A stretch of DNA of 64,000 bases from Bradyrhizobium daqingense (GCF_021044685.1 NZ_CP088014.1:6434001-6498000); one strand, 5' to 3'. Counted from the stretch's first letter, positions 8,217 through 18,274 are shown. Notes: a model not told the origin generated them from the letters alone. Program-made: numbers and translations.

Positions 8217-9056
8217 TCACTCCGGAAACGTGACCAGGCGCGTGAAGCGCGCCAGTATCTGGTCGAGCAGCATGCCGACCACGCCGATCAAGAGGATCGC
8301 GATGATGACATTGGTGATCGAGAGGTTATTCCACTCGTTCCAGACGAAGTAGCCGATGCCGGTGCCGCCGACGAGCATCTCGGCGGCGACGATCACGAGC
8401 CAGGCGATGCCGATCGAGATGCGCATGCCGGTCAGGATCGTCGGGGCCGCTGCCGGCAGGATCACGGTGAAGGCGCGCCTGACGGTGCCGACCTCCAGCG
8501 TGCGCGCGACGTTGATCCACTCCTTGCGCACGCTGGCGACGCCAAAGACGGTGTTGAGCAGCATCGGCCAGATCGAGCAGATGAAGATGACGAAGATCGC
8601 CGAGATCGAGGAATCCTTGATGGTGTAGAGCGCCAGCGGCATCCAGGCCAGCGGCGAGATCGGCTTCAGCACCTGGATGAAGGGATCGAGCGCCTTGCTG
8701 AGCAGCGGCGACATGCCGATCAGGAAGCCGAGCGGGATCGCGACCAGCACGGCGAGCAGATAACCGGTGCCGACGCGTGCGATCGAATAGGCGAGCTGGA
8801 TGCCCAGCCCCTTGTCGTTCGGCCCGTTGTCGTAGAACGGGCGCTTGAGGTGCTCCCACAGCTTGGCACCGACATCGAGCGGGCCGGGCATAGCGGATTT
8901 GCCCTGCGTCGCTGTGAGGCCCATCAGCTTGGCATATTCCGGGCTCATGGTCGTCGTGGTGCCGGTCGAGCGTGTGGCGAGATGCCAGACGCCCAGAAAT
9001 GCGGCGAGCAGCACGATGGAGACGAGACCGGCACGAAGGCGAAGGGTGTTGGTCAT
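8217..9056 (-). CDS. ABC transporter permease, NrtB-type
   Basis: A 279-residue inner-membrane permease with about six transmembrane segments. The first helix is at residues 8-28, then a periplasmic loop of about 60 residues typical of NrtB/CynB-like permeases. The cytoplasmic coupling motif of this class (EAA loop) is seen around EVGTVRRAFTVILPAAAP with the following GMRISIGIAW. It belongs to the binding protein-permease-ATPase-cynS operon, with repeats between members. Confidence 0.93.
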   Translation of the reverse strand: MTNTLRLRAGLVSIVLLAAFLGVWHLATRSTGTTTTMSPEYAKLMGLTATQGKSAMPGPLDVGAKLWEHLKRPFYDNGPNDKGLGIQLAYSIARVGTGYLLAVLVAIPLGFLIGMSPLLSKALDPFIQVLKPISPLAWMPLALYTIKDSSISAIFVIFICSIWPMLLNTVFGVASVRKEWINVARTLEVGTVRRAFTVILPAAAPTILTGMRISIGIAWLVIVAAEMLVGGTGIGYFVWNEWNNLSITNVIIAILLIGVVGMLLDQILARFTRLVTFPE

Positions 9057-9075
9057 CGTGCAAACCTAACCGCTT

Positions 9076-9216
9076 GTGTCCCGGACGCGATGCAGCACTC
9101 TCGGCGATGCGAAGCATCGTCCGATGTGCTGCTTCGCAGGGCCGAGACCCAGTCGGCCCGTATGGGTCCCGGTTCTGCGTCGCACCGCTTCGCGCTGCGC
9201 CGCGCCCGGGACACGA
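9076..9216. repeat. intergenic inverted repeat, second copy in the transporter operon
   Basis: Runs from GTGTCCCGGACGCGATGCAG to CGCGCCCGGGACACGA; the two ends are complementary (GTGTCCCGG with CCCGGGACAC). The core contains GGGTCCCGGTTCTGCGTCGCA and GCTTCGCGCTGCG as in the copy at 8081-8195. It lies between the binding-protein and permease genes of the operon. Confidence 0.75.
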
Positions 9217-9228
9217 GAGCGGAGATCA

Positions 9229-10608
9229 TCACGACGACTTCCTGATCTTGAAGCTCGCGAGATAATCCTCAGGCTTGGCCGGATCGAACGTCTTGCCCAT
9301 CACCGCGAAGGATTTGTAGGCGCTCGCCGGCGGCGACAGGCCCATCTCGGTCATCAGCTTCTTTGTGTCCGTGGCGAGATAGACCTGCTCAGCCACCGCC
9401 TTGTAGTCGACGTCACCCTTGATCTGTCCCCAGCGCTTCATCTGCGTCAGCATCCACACCGCGAAGGACTGCCAGGGGAACGGATCGAAATCGACGCGCT
9501 TGGCATCGGTCTTCACCCCACCGAGCCCATCGGCATAGGTGCCGGTCAGGACCTGCTCCAGCACCGTCACCGGCGCGTTGATGTAATTGGCCGGTGCGAT
9601 CGCCTCCGCGATCTGCTTGCGGTTCTCCGCCTTGGACGCATAGGCGGTGGCATCGACGATAGCGCGGGTCAGCGCCGCAAAGCTGTTCGGCGCCGTCGTG
9701 ATGAATTCGCGGCTGGCGGCAAAGCTACAGCAGGGATGGCCGTCCCATATCTCCTTGGAGAGCAGGTGCATGAAGCCGACGCCGTCATAGATCGCGCGCT
9801 GGCAGATGTTGTCGGGCGCGAGGAAGCCGTCGATGTTGTCCGCACGGAGGTTGGCGACCATCTCTGGCGGCGGCACCGAGCGCAGCTGCAGGTCGGTATC
9901 GGGATCGATGCCGTGTTCGGCGAGATAATAGCGCAAGAGATAATTGTGCATGGAATAGTCGAAGGGAATGGCAAACTTCAGTCCCTTCCAATCCTTCGGA
10001 TCGCGCTTGTCCTTGTGCTTGGACGCCAGCACGATGCCCTGCCCGTTGATGTTCTCGATCGCAGGGACGGTGAAGGGAATGGCGTTGGCGCCGAGCCCGA
10101 GCGAGATCGCGATCGGCATCGGGGCAAGCATGTGCGCGGCGTCATATTCCTTGTTGATGGTCTTGTCGCGGATCACGGCCCAGCCGGCGGTCTTGACCAC
10201 TTCGACATTGAGACCGTGCTTGGAATAGAACCCCATCGGCGCCGCCATGATGATCGGCGTCGCGCAGGTGATCGGGATGAAGCCGACCTTGAGGTCCTTC
10301 TTCTCGGGCGCGCCGGCTTGCGCGAAGACTTCGGTCGCCGTCTTCAGCGGGAAGAACTGCGACAGCGCCGCGAGCGCAGTCGACGCGCCGACCGATTTCA
10401 GAAACGCGCGCCGCGCCAAATCCTGCGGAAACATCGCGCGCATCACCGCGGAGGCGACGACGCCTTCGTAGCGCTTCTCCTCGCTCACAGTGGGCTCGCA
10501 GCGCAACGCGGCGGCTTGCTCATGCTCCGCCGCAGAGCGGTGCTGGCCACAGGCGCAGCCGGCTTGAAGTTTGCGATCGGGATCAAACGGATTGTCGAAC
10601 GTGGACAT
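9229..10608 (-). CDS. ABC transporter substrate-binding protein, NrtA/CmpA family, with Tat signal and Cys/His N-terminal motif
   Basis: A 459-residue binding protein of the NrtA/CmpA/CynA family, likely for cyanate or nitrate-like anions. The start MSTFDNPFDPDRK at 10608 has GGAGGG just upstream. Before the signal there is an unusual leader with CACGQH. An RRAFLK twin-arginine motif and a hydrophobic stretch follow at about residues 65-85, then the two-lobe binding domain (VGFIPITCATPIIMA onward). The Cys/His leader would stay cytoplasmic or be removed, which is odd for a plain binding protein. First gene of the operon, behind a sigma-54 promoter. Confidence 0.9.
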   Translation of the reverse strand: MSTFDNPFDPDRKLQAGCACGQHRSAAEHEQAAALRCEPTVSEEKRYEGVVASAVMRAMFPQDLARRAFLKSVGASTALAALSQFFPLKTATEVFAQAGAPEKKDLKVGFIPITCATPIIMAAPMGFYSKHGLNVEVVKTAGWAVIRDKTINKEYDAAHMLAPMPIAISLGLGANAIPFTVPAIENINGQGIVLASKHKDKRDPKDWKGLKFAIPFDYSMHNYLLRYYLAEHGIDPDTDLQLRSVPPPEMVANLRADNIDGFLAPDNICQRAIYDGVGFMHLLSKEIWDGHPCCSFAASREFITTAPNSFAALTRAIVDATAYASKAENRKQIAEAIAPANYINAPVTVLEQVLTGTYADGLGGVKTDAKRVDFDPFPWQSFAVWMLTQMKRWGQIKGDVDYKAVAEQVYLATDTKKLMTEMGLSPPASAYKSFAVMGKTFDPAKPEDYLASFKIRKSS

Positions 10609-10643
10609 CGGCCCTCCTGCGCGTCGTTGCAGGGAGCAATCAC

Positions 10644-10658
10644 GCAAGGAGCATGCCA
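10644..10658 (-). promoter_or_regulatory. sigma-54 (-24/-12) promoter of the transporter-cynS operon
   Basis: Read on the minus strand the sequence is TGGCATGCTCCTTGC. The consensus is TGGCACG-N4-TTGC, and the GG and GC elements are separated by exactly the required 10 bases. It lies about 36 bases upstream of the binding-protein start codon. A sigma-54 activator gene is divergent next door, which makes a chance match unlikely. Confidence 0.82.
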
Positions 10659-10717
10659 CGGCCATTCGGGCTGCCAGTGCCTTGATGACGCGCCACTTTC
10701 GTCCGCGCTTGGCCACT

Positions 10718-10767
10718 ACGAAAACTCGTGATAAACGAAATCTCGTAGCTCAATGACGAGATTTCGT
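10718..10767. promoter_or_regulatory. cluster of three ACGA-N4-TCGT palindromes, probable activator binding sites
   Basis: Three 12-base sites: ACGAAAACTCGT (10718-10729), ACGAAATCTCGT (10735-10746) and ACGAGATTTCGT (10756-10767). Sites two and three are exact reverse complements of each other. Centres are 17 and 21 bases apart, close to whole or two helical turns. They lie about 90-135 bases upstream of the expected transcription start of the transporter operon, the normal range for sigma-54 enhancer sites. The last site ends one base before the activator's first ATG, so binding could also repress its gene. Confidence 0.75.
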
Positions 10768-10768
10768 A

Positions 10769-12694
<1,926 letters not shown>

Positions 12695-12704
12695 TTGCGC
12701 GCGC

Positions 12705-13583
12705 TCAGGCCGCCTTTGTCGTCACATCCGACGCCATCGGCAGTCCCTGCTCGATCGGCAGCGACGGATCGCGCGACCATTCGTTCCAGGAGCCGAAATA
12801 CATCCGCACGTCCTTCACGCCGGCATTCTTCAGCGCCAGGAAAGTGTTCGAGGCACGCGCGCCCTTGAAGCAGTAGAGGTAGACCGGCGTGGTCTGCGAG
12901 ATGCCGACAGTGGCGCATTCCGCCAAGATCTCGTCCTTGGACTTGAAGCGCGGGCCTTCGGCGGTCGGCTTCATCATGCGGTACCATTCCAGCCACACCG
13001 CGCCGGGGATGCGGCCTTTGCGCGGGCAGAAATCCTTGCCGTAAGGAGACGAGCTGTCCCCGATCCATTCGTCGACGTCGCGCACGTCGAGGATGGCGAT
13101 ACCGGGCTTGCCAACGGCGGACAGCATGGTCTTGGCGTCGATCAGGATCTCGCCCGCTTCAGGCACGATGGAGAAGGAGGCCTTGGCCGGCGCCGGCACG
13201 TCTGTTGTCACCGGGAAGCCCGCAGCCGACCAGGCGTCGAAGCCGCCATGCAGCACCTTCACCTTGGGATAGCCGAGCATGGTGAGGAGGTAGTAGCCGC
13301 GGCAGGACTGGCCGAAGCCGGAGTTCATCGACTGCTCGTAGATCACGGCCGTTTCCTTGCCGGAGAGGCCGGCGCTGCCGAAGGCGTCCGCGAACTTGGT
13401 CTTGAGTTCGGCCATGCCTTCCGGCGTCGAGGTCGCCAGGAACGTGAAGATCTCATGCACGTTGACGGCGCCCGGCAAGTGCCCGGCGGCGTAGGCATCG
13501 GGGTTGCGGGTGTCGATGACGACACACGGCTCTAGCTTCAAGAGATCGGCGAGTTCGACGGCAGTGATCAGAACGTCAGTCAT
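12705..13583 (-). CDS. two-domain sulfurtransferase (rhodanese/thiosulfate or 3-mercaptopyruvate sulfurtransferase)
   Basis: A 292-residue protein with two rhodanese domains (about 1-125 and 150-285). The active-site Cys is Cys238 in the loop CFKGAR of the second domain, the CxxGxR pattern of thiosulfate:cyanide sulfurtransferases. The N-terminal domain has the expected DTRNPDAYAAGHLPGA and lacks a matching catalytic loop, as is normal. The start MTDVLITA is at 13583. It is the last gene of the OsmC-flavoprotein operon. Conversion of cyanide to thiocyanate is possible; the donor is unknown. Confidence 0.92.
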   Translation of the reverse strand: MTDVLITAVELADLLKLEPCVVIDTRNPDAYAAGHLPGAVNVHEIFTFLATSTPEGMAELKTKFADAFGSAGLSGKETAVIYEQSMNSGFGQSCRGYYLLTMLGYPKVKVLHGGFDAWSAAGFPVTTDVPAPAKASFSIVPEAGEILIDAKTMLSAVGKPGIAILDVRDVDEWIGDSSSPYGKDFCPRKGRIPGAVWLEWYRMMKPTAEGPRFKSKDEILAECATVGISQTTPVYLYCFKGARASNTFLALKNAGVKDVRMYFGSWNEWSRDPSLPIEQGLPMASDVTTKAA

Positions 13584-13632
13584 GGCAGCCTCTCCGTTGA
13601 GGTTGGGGGGTCTTCGGGTGGACTCGCAAAAC

Positions 13633-14745
13633 TCAGCTGTCGGCGAGCATCTTGCGCACCTGCTTGGTGGCAGGCGTGACGATCGCGACGAAATAGGCCT
13701 CGCGCAGGCGCCGCTGCGCGCGGTGGCTTTTGAGGTAGCCGCGCGCGCCACAATGCAGCATCGCCGCATGCGCCGCCGCGACGCTGGCTTCGCCCGCGCG
13801 CAAGCGCAGCGCGATCACCTTGCGCCAGTAGGTCTCCTCCTCGTTGTAGGGATCGCGCGCCAGCGCCATGGTCTCGGCCTCGAGCTCGGCAGCGAGCTCG
13901 CGGAAATGCACCGGCTGCTGCGGCAGATAGCGGTTGATGTGCCCGAGGGGACCATCGACCTCGTCCATGATGTTGATGCAATCCTTGATCACCCCTAACG
14001 CCATGCCCGCCTGGAGCAGGATGAAGCCGGCGCGGATCTTCTTGACGAAGGGCGCGGCGGGATCGGCAAGGATCAAGTCGTCCGGCACGAAGACGTCGCG
14101 GAACTGCACGCCATAGGTGCCGGTGCCGTCCATCGCGAGGAACGGCTTGCACGGCGTCAGCGTGATCGCAGGATCCGAGCAGTCAGCCAGAAACATGACA
14201 GTCCCGGGCTCATCCTCCCGCTCGAAGATCGTGCCAAAGAAATGGTCCGGACCGAGATTGGAAACCCAAGGCAGCGCGCCACGCACGATATAGCCGCCGT
14301 CGACCTTCTTTCCCTTCAGCTTGAGCTTCTCGATGCCGAAGAAACTCTTCATGGGATTGGAGAGCCCGGTGCCGCCGAGCACGCGGCCGGTCGAAAACGC
14401 ATCGCCGAAGCGCTTGGCGAGCTTCAGATTGGTGGAGTTGGCGGCGTACCAGACCAGCGTGTTCTGGCACCAAGCCATGAAGGCGGTGGCGCCGCAGACT
14501 TCCCCGACCGCCGCCATCGCCTGGATGGCGCAGCGCAGATCCGCGGGGCCCTCGTGGGGCACGTGACTGCCCCACGCTCCGACAGCGCCGAATTTTCGCA
14601 GCACCTCGGCCGGGTAGACCGAGCCCTCGTCGATGCCGGCGGTCAGCGGCGCAAGCTGCTCGCGCGCGATCCGCGCCACTTCGTCCGCAATGGACGGCGC
14701 GGGCTGATCCAGAACGTCGGTCCGTGATAAAGCCAGTGAACCCAT
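13633..14745 (-). CDS. acyl-CoA dehydrogenase-fold flavoprotein
   Basis: A 370-residue member of the acyl-CoA dehydrogenase superfamily, from MGSLALSRTD at 14745. The helical N-terminal, beta middle (GTGLSNPMKSFFG, WVSNLGPDHFFG) and helical C-terminal domains are all present. Members of this fold include dehydrogenases and flavin-dependent monooxygenases of sulfur compounds. The neighbours (OsmC, sulfurtransferase, sigma-54 promoter) point away from ordinary beta-oxidation, but the substrate cannot be read from sequence. Confidence 0.85.
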   Translation of the reverse strand: MGSLALSRTDVLDQPAPSIADEVARIAREQLAPLTAGIDEGSVYPAEVLRKFGAVGAWGSHVPHEGPADLRCAIQAMAAVGEVCGATAFMAWCQNTLVWYAANSTNLKLAKRFGDAFSTGRVLGGTGLSNPMKSFFGIEKLKLKGKKVDGGYIVRGALPWVSNLGPDHFFGTIFEREDEPGTVMFLADCSDPAITLTPCKPFLAMDGTGTYGVQFRDVFVPDDLILADPAAPFVKKIRAGFILLQAGMALGVIKDCINIMDEVDGPLGHINRYLPQQPVHFRELAAELEAETMALARDPYNEEETYWRKVIALRLRAGEASVAAAHAAMLHCGARGYLKSHRAQRRLREAYFVAIVTPATKQVRKMLADS

Positions 14746-14780
14746 GATCACCTCCCGCACCCTGTCCTGATTGCCGTCTG

Positions 14781-15323
14781 CTAGATGCCGACCTCGAGAT
14801 TGACCGGGCGAGTGAAGGTGTTGGCGACCGGCGACCATTTCTTCACATGGGTGACCAGCGCGTTGATCTCGTCTTGCGAGATGCCCTCGCATTCCATGTC
14901 GACCTTGACGCGAACGTCCGTGAAGCCGACCGGCTTGTCGGAGGTGTCGCCGGTGCCCCACACCGCGGTAATGTTGAGATCGCCTTCGAGCTCCAGCTCG
15001 AGCTTGTTGACGATCCAGCCGCGATGCACGGCATTGGCGTGTAGGCCGACCGCAAGGCAGGAGCCGAGCGCGGCGAGCGAGGCTTCGGACGGGTTGGGCG
15101 CGGTGTCGTCACCCAACAACCCCGGCGGCTCGTCGACGATATAAGGCGGGAGATTGCGGATGTAGTTGGCGTGGCGGAACTTGCCTTCCGCGACGGTCTT
15201 GCACTTCAAGGTCTTGATGACCTTCGGATTGGCCTTGCCGTTGGCGATCAGTTGCTCGAGGCCATTCTTGTCGATGGGCGCGAGGCACCCCGTCAGCACT
15301 GTTTTCTGAACGACGGCAGTCAT
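14781..15323 (-). CDS. OsmC/Ohr-family protein
   Basis: A 180-residue OsmC-fold protein; family members reduce organic hydroperoxides or act on reactive sulfur species through paired cysteines. Cys89 in ALGSCLAVGL is the conserved helix cysteine. The usual first redox Cys position is less clear; Cys41 is the candidate (TLKCKTVAEGKF). First gene of the OsmC-flavoprotein-sulfurtransferase operon, 46 bases or so downstream of the expected sigma-54 start site. Confidence 0.9.
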   Translation of the reverse strand: MTAVVQKTVLTGCLAPIDKNGLEQLIANGKANPKVIKTLKCKTVAEGKFRHANYIRNLPPYIVDEPPGLLGDDTAPNPSEASLAALGSCLAVGLHANAVHRGWIVNKLELELEGDLNITAVWGTGDTSDKPVGFTDVRVKVDMECEGISQDEINALVTHVKKWSPVANTFTRPVNLEVGI

Positions 15324-15380
15324 CAGTCTTCTCCCTGGCAGAAGTGGACATCGGCAGGATACCGAACGGTCTGTTGCCCT

Positions 15381-15395
15381 GCATGGAGCGTGCCA
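15381..15395 (-). promoter_or_regulatory. sigma-54 (-24/-12) promoter of the OsmC operon
   Basis: On the minus strand the sequence is TGGCACGCTCCATGC. The -24 block TGGCACG is a perfect consensus match, the GG-to-GC spacing is 10, and only the first T of TTGC differs. It shares even the variable CTCC spacer with the promoter at 10644-10658. It lies about 58 bases upstream of the OsmC start codon. A weak related palindrome, CGAATCTTTTCG (15504-15515), lies further upstream at an enhancer-like distance. Confidence 0.78.
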
Positions 15396-15570
15396 GTTGA
15401 GGGCAAAAACGAAACGCGAGCCATTGGAGCCGCTTAGCTGATGCTGCCTGCGGATTGGTCAGCCGCGCTTTGCTCAAAGGCGATGCAGATGCGCATTGCC
15501 GTGCGAATCTTTTCGGCGCGGAACAGATGCGGCTTGCTGATGCGGCGCGGCTGCGATTAAGTTGGCGCTC

Positions 15571-16239
15571 ATGGCCAAGCCCTCGCTGAACAAGACGTCT
15601 TCGAAAAAGAACTCGAATTCACCGCACGCCGGCGCCGGCGACGACGAATCCGCGCGCGGACGTCTGCTCAGCGCCGCGACGCATCTGTTCTGCAAGAACG
15701 GCATCAACGCGACAGGCATCGATGCGATCATCGAGGAAGCCGGGACCGCGAAGACCACGCTCTACAAATTGTTCGGCTCCAAGACCAATCTCGTCAACGC
15801 CGTGCTGGAGAGCGAAGGCAAGCAATGGCGCGAGTGGTTCATCGGCGCCATGGAGGAAGGCGGCGGCGACGCGCAGGCGAAACTCACGCGCATCTTCCCG
15901 GCACTGAAGAGCTGGTTCGCGGAAGAACGCTTCTACGGCTGCCCCTTCATCAACGCCGTCGGCGAGCACGACAAGGACGCAAAGCAGTTTCGCAACATCG
16001 CGCTGAAGCACAAGAAGATCGTGCTCGGCCACATCGAGAAGCTCGCCGGCGAGCTCGGCTCGGCCGAGCCCGCGGTGCTCGCCCATCAGCTCGGCCTCAT
16101 CATCGATGGCGCCATCGTCGCCGCGATGATCTCGCGCGACCCGGCCGTCGCCGATACGGCAGCGCTTACGGCAGGCCCCCTGCTCGGCCAGGCCAAGCCG
16201 AAGAAGAAGCGCGCGGCGGAACAGCTCGAGGCGGTGTAA
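15571..16239 (+). CDS. TetR-family transcriptional regulator
   Basis: A 222-residue TetR repressor. The helix-turn-helix is at about residues 25-70 (ATHLFCKNGINATGIDAI, then the TTLYKLFGSKTNLV recognition part). The C-terminal ligand domain has a GCPFINAVGE motif found in a common subgroup of TetR proteins. The start ATG at 15571 follows an in-frame TTG at 15562. Divergent from the OsmC operon, 247 bases away, so it may add a second layer of control there. Ligand unknown. Confidence 0.92.
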   Translation: MAKPSLNKTSSKKNSNSPHAGAGDDESARGRLLSAATHLFCKNGINATGIDAIIEEAGTAKTTLYKLFGSKTNLVNAVLESEGKQWREWFIGAMEEGGGDAQAKLTRIFPALKSWFAEERFYGCPFINAVGEHDKDAKQFRNIALKHKKIVLGHIEKLAGELGSAEPAVLAHQLGLIIDGAIVAAMISRDPAVADTAALTAGPLLGQAKPKKKRAAEQLEAV

Positions 16240-16250
16240 TCTCTCCCATT

Positions 16251-16286
16251 CCGTAGCCCGCATGAGCGCAGCGACATGCGGGACCT
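16251..16286. repeat. short intergenic palindrome
   Basis: CCGTAGCCCGCATGAGCGCA followed by GCGACATGCGGGACC: CCCGCATG and CATGCGGG are complementary arms around GCGCAGC. This hairpin unit, with the lead-in CCGTAGCCCG, is of a type common between genes in Bradyrhizobium. Confidence 0.6.
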
Positions 16287-16302
16287 TTGAAATCGTTGCG
16301 GC

Positions 16303-16563
16303 TTATAGATTTACGATCTGGACGGGCTGATCTCGCTCGTCATTCCAAAAGCCCGCAAACTCCAACACCTCTTCCACCGTCTCGTTCGCGTGCGAGGTGG
16401 TCACAACAAAGCGCTTTTCATCGGCCCCGTCGCCTACGACGAGTTCGTCAATGATATCCTCTATCCTCGCGGCGCCTTCTCCAACGACTGCGATGAGAGT
16501 AACGCGATCGCGAAGGCACTGCTCGACAAAGGCAGGTAACAGGTTTTCATTCGGTAACGGCAA
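16303..16563 (-). CDS. small protein of unknown function
   Basis: An 86-residue acidic protein if the TTG at 16563 is used. No ATG or GTG lies upstream before an in-frame stop at 16588, although eight more sense codons precede the TTG. The core is a compact alpha/beta pattern (RVTLIAVVGEGAARIEDIIDE, then RFVVTTSHANETVEEVLEFA, given here in pieces). It is in the same frame as the small gene upstream, from which it is separated by one stop codon and 24 bases. Probably a toxin-antitoxin-like or immunity-like accessory pair, but nothing in the sequence proves it. Confidence 0.5.
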   Translation of the reverse strand: MPLPNENLLPAFVEQCLRDRVTLIAVVGEGAARIEDIIDELVVGDGADEKRFVVTTSHANETVEEVLEFAGFWNDERDQPVQIVNL

Positions 16564-16587
16564 TCGAAGGAAGACCCTTGACGGATC

Positions 16588-16917
16588 TCATCTAGTTCTC
16601 GGCGGCATGACGAAATGGCTCTCCCTGATGTCGCGCCAGTATTCTTCTGCAACATCGGGATCGATTTCGATTGGCGCGGAGCTGTCAGGATCAAGACGAT
16701 CCTTTCCATCCTTTCGAGGGCCTGAAATCCAGAATCATTCTCCGGTTTCAACGTCAAAATAGTTTGCCTTGAAGCCGCTACCTTTCAGACTTTGAAACGT
16801 GCGTCCGCCATAGCTGATAGACTTGCCCGTCTTGGAGAAAGTGACGCGGCCAATCCGCGCCAGTCCGTTCAGCGAACTGGATTTATCCTCGATATACATG
16901 ATGCGAGTTTTCGGCAT
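16588..16917 (-). pseudogene. small conserved protein interrupted by an in-frame TGA
   Basis: From MPKTRIMYIEDKSSSLNG at 16917 the protein runs 60 codons to ETGE, meets TGA at 16737-16735, and continues in the same frame as FWISGPRKDGKDRL and on to EEYWRDIRE before a second stop. Uninterrupted relatives that I recall have GEEYWISGPRKDG at this point, so the TGA replaces one residue within a conserved block. The whole is 109 residues. Either a nonsense mutation, a base-call error or a read-through stop. Function unknown. Confidence 0.65.
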
Positions 16918-17028
16918 GCTCGGACCCAACGTGCGGACGACGTGCAAGTGAAAAGACCCAAGCTTCCTAATGCAATCAATAATGATTGTCGAATTGGATC
17001 ACAACTTGATGCCGTACACTGGGCAAAG

Positions 17029-17060
17029 GCGCGCAGCGCCGTGCCCACCCTACGACAGCG
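17029..17060. repeat. short intergenic repeat (GCGCAGCGCCGTGCCCACC type)
   Basis: GCGCGCAGCGCCGTGCCCACCCTACGAC is a partial copy of the element seen more completely at 28062-28153, which contains GTGGGCAAAGCGCAAGCGTG and CCCACC. Such units are dispersed in Bradyrhizobium intergenic regions. Confidence 0.5.
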
Positions 17061-17074
17061 GCGCGTGACAAAAC

Positions 17075-18274
17075 CTACGCGCCCTGCTCCACCATCCCCT
17101 GCAGCCGCACCAGCTCCGCCTCGAGATCGCGCTCCACGTCCGCCGCGCGGATGTCGAGCACGCGATAATCCCGGGCCTCCAGCCAGGCGCGCCGCGAGGC
17201 GCGGTCTGCCGCGATCGCCTCGCCCTCACCCGGATTGACCAGCTCGATCGCGATCCGGTGCGGGAAGGAGACGAAGTCCGGGATGTGCCGGCCGACCGGC
17301 GTCTGCCGCTTGAACCCGCCTGCGAAACGACGGTCGCGGGTCAGGGCATGCCACAGCAGGCGCTCGGCGTCGGTGGGGTTGCGGCGGAGCAGGCGGGCAA
17401 GGCCCCGCACGGTCGAGCCGCTGTCGGGCACGCCGCCGCCCTGCCCGTGCTCGGCCAAGAGCGCGCGCAGGCGCGTGGCCTGCTCGCCGTCGAGCACGCC
17501 GCCCTTGGCCGGGCCCTTGCGCCCTTCGGCGATTGCCATTACCACCCCGTGCAGCGTGTGCATGTCCTGCTTGGTCGGCTCCATCCGGGTGAAGATGTTG
17601 CGCAGATTCACCAGCATGGTGTCGCGCTTCTCGGCCGGACGCAGGAACTCGACCTTGTCGAGCTCGCGCACGAGATTGTCGAAGAAGGCCTGCATCTGGT
17701 GCTGCGAGGCGCGCTCGGATCTTTCCGGCATGGCGTGCGGCAGCTCGCCCGAGGTGGCCCGCTTGAACCATTCATAGCCGACGAGCAGCACGGCCTGGGC
17801 GAGGTTGAGCGAGGCGAAGCCCGGATTGACCGGGAACGTAATGATGCGGTTGGAGAGCCCGACCTCCTCGTTGGTCAGGCCCCAGCGCTCGCGGCCGAAC
17901 AGGATACCTGCCTTGCCGCCGGTCGCGACATGTCCGGCGATCTCGGCTGCGGCCGCCTCCGGCCCGACCACCGGCTTGGCCTGGTCATGGGGGCGCGCGG
18001 TGGTGGCGAACAGCAGGTCGAGATCGGCAACCGCCTGCTCCACCGTGTCGAACAATTCGACCTTTTCCAGAATGTGGTCGGCGCCGGCCGCGGCCCGCTG
18101 GGCCGCGATATTGGGCCAGCCGTCGCGGGGATTGACGATGCGCAATCGGCTCAGGGCAAAGTTGCCCATGGCGCGCGCGGCCATGCCGATGTTTTCCCCG
18201 AGCTGCGGCTCGACCAGGATCACGATGGGACCGTCGACGGAAAGCCCCGCCTTGCTCTTGTCAGTCCCCGACAT
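17075..18274 (-). CDS. trmJ: TrmJ-type tRNA/rRNA 2'-O-methyltransferase fused to a DUF559 nuclease-like domain
   Basis: A 399-residue fusion. Residues about 15-170 are a SpoU/TrmJ knotted methyltransferase domain: VEPQLGENIGMAARAMGNF, LFGRERWGLTNEEV and FPVNPGFASLNLAQAV contain the three family motifs including the SAM-binding knot. TrmJ methylates position 32 of tRNAs. Residues about 170-260 are the usual TrmJ tail. Residues about 285-390 match DUF559 (RRNPTDAERLLWHAL, HIPDFVSFPHRIAIELV), a PD-(D/E)xK nuclease-like fold related to very-short-patch repair enzymes. The usual DGGQH that follows the E is replaced by NPGEG, so nuclease activity is uncertain. Plain TrmJ has about 250 residues. Confidence 0.9.
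   Translation of the reverse strand: MSGTDKSKAGLSVDGPIVILVEPQLGENIGMAARAMGNFALSRLRIVNPRDGWPNIAAQRAAAGADHILEKVELFDTVEQAVADLDLLFATTARPHDQAKPVVGPEAAAAEIAGHVATGGKAGILFGRERWGLTNEEVGLSNRIITFPVNPGFASLNLAQAVLLVGYEWFKRATSGELPHAMPERSERASQHQMQAFFDNLVRELDKVEFLRPAEKRDTMLVNLRNIFTRMEPTKQDMHTLHGVVMAIAEGRKGPAKGGVLDGEQATRLRALLAEHGQGGGVPDSGSTVRGLARLLRRNPTDAERLLWHALTRDRRFAGGFKRQTPVGRHIPDFVSFPHRIAIELVNPGEGEAIAADRASRRAWLEARDYRVLDIRAADVERDLEAELVRLQGMVEQGA

Noticed and set aside
16735..16737. TGA as a selenocysteine codon
   Set aside because: No selenocysteine insertion hairpin was evident next to it, the family residue there is not Cys, and no selenium genes are in view.
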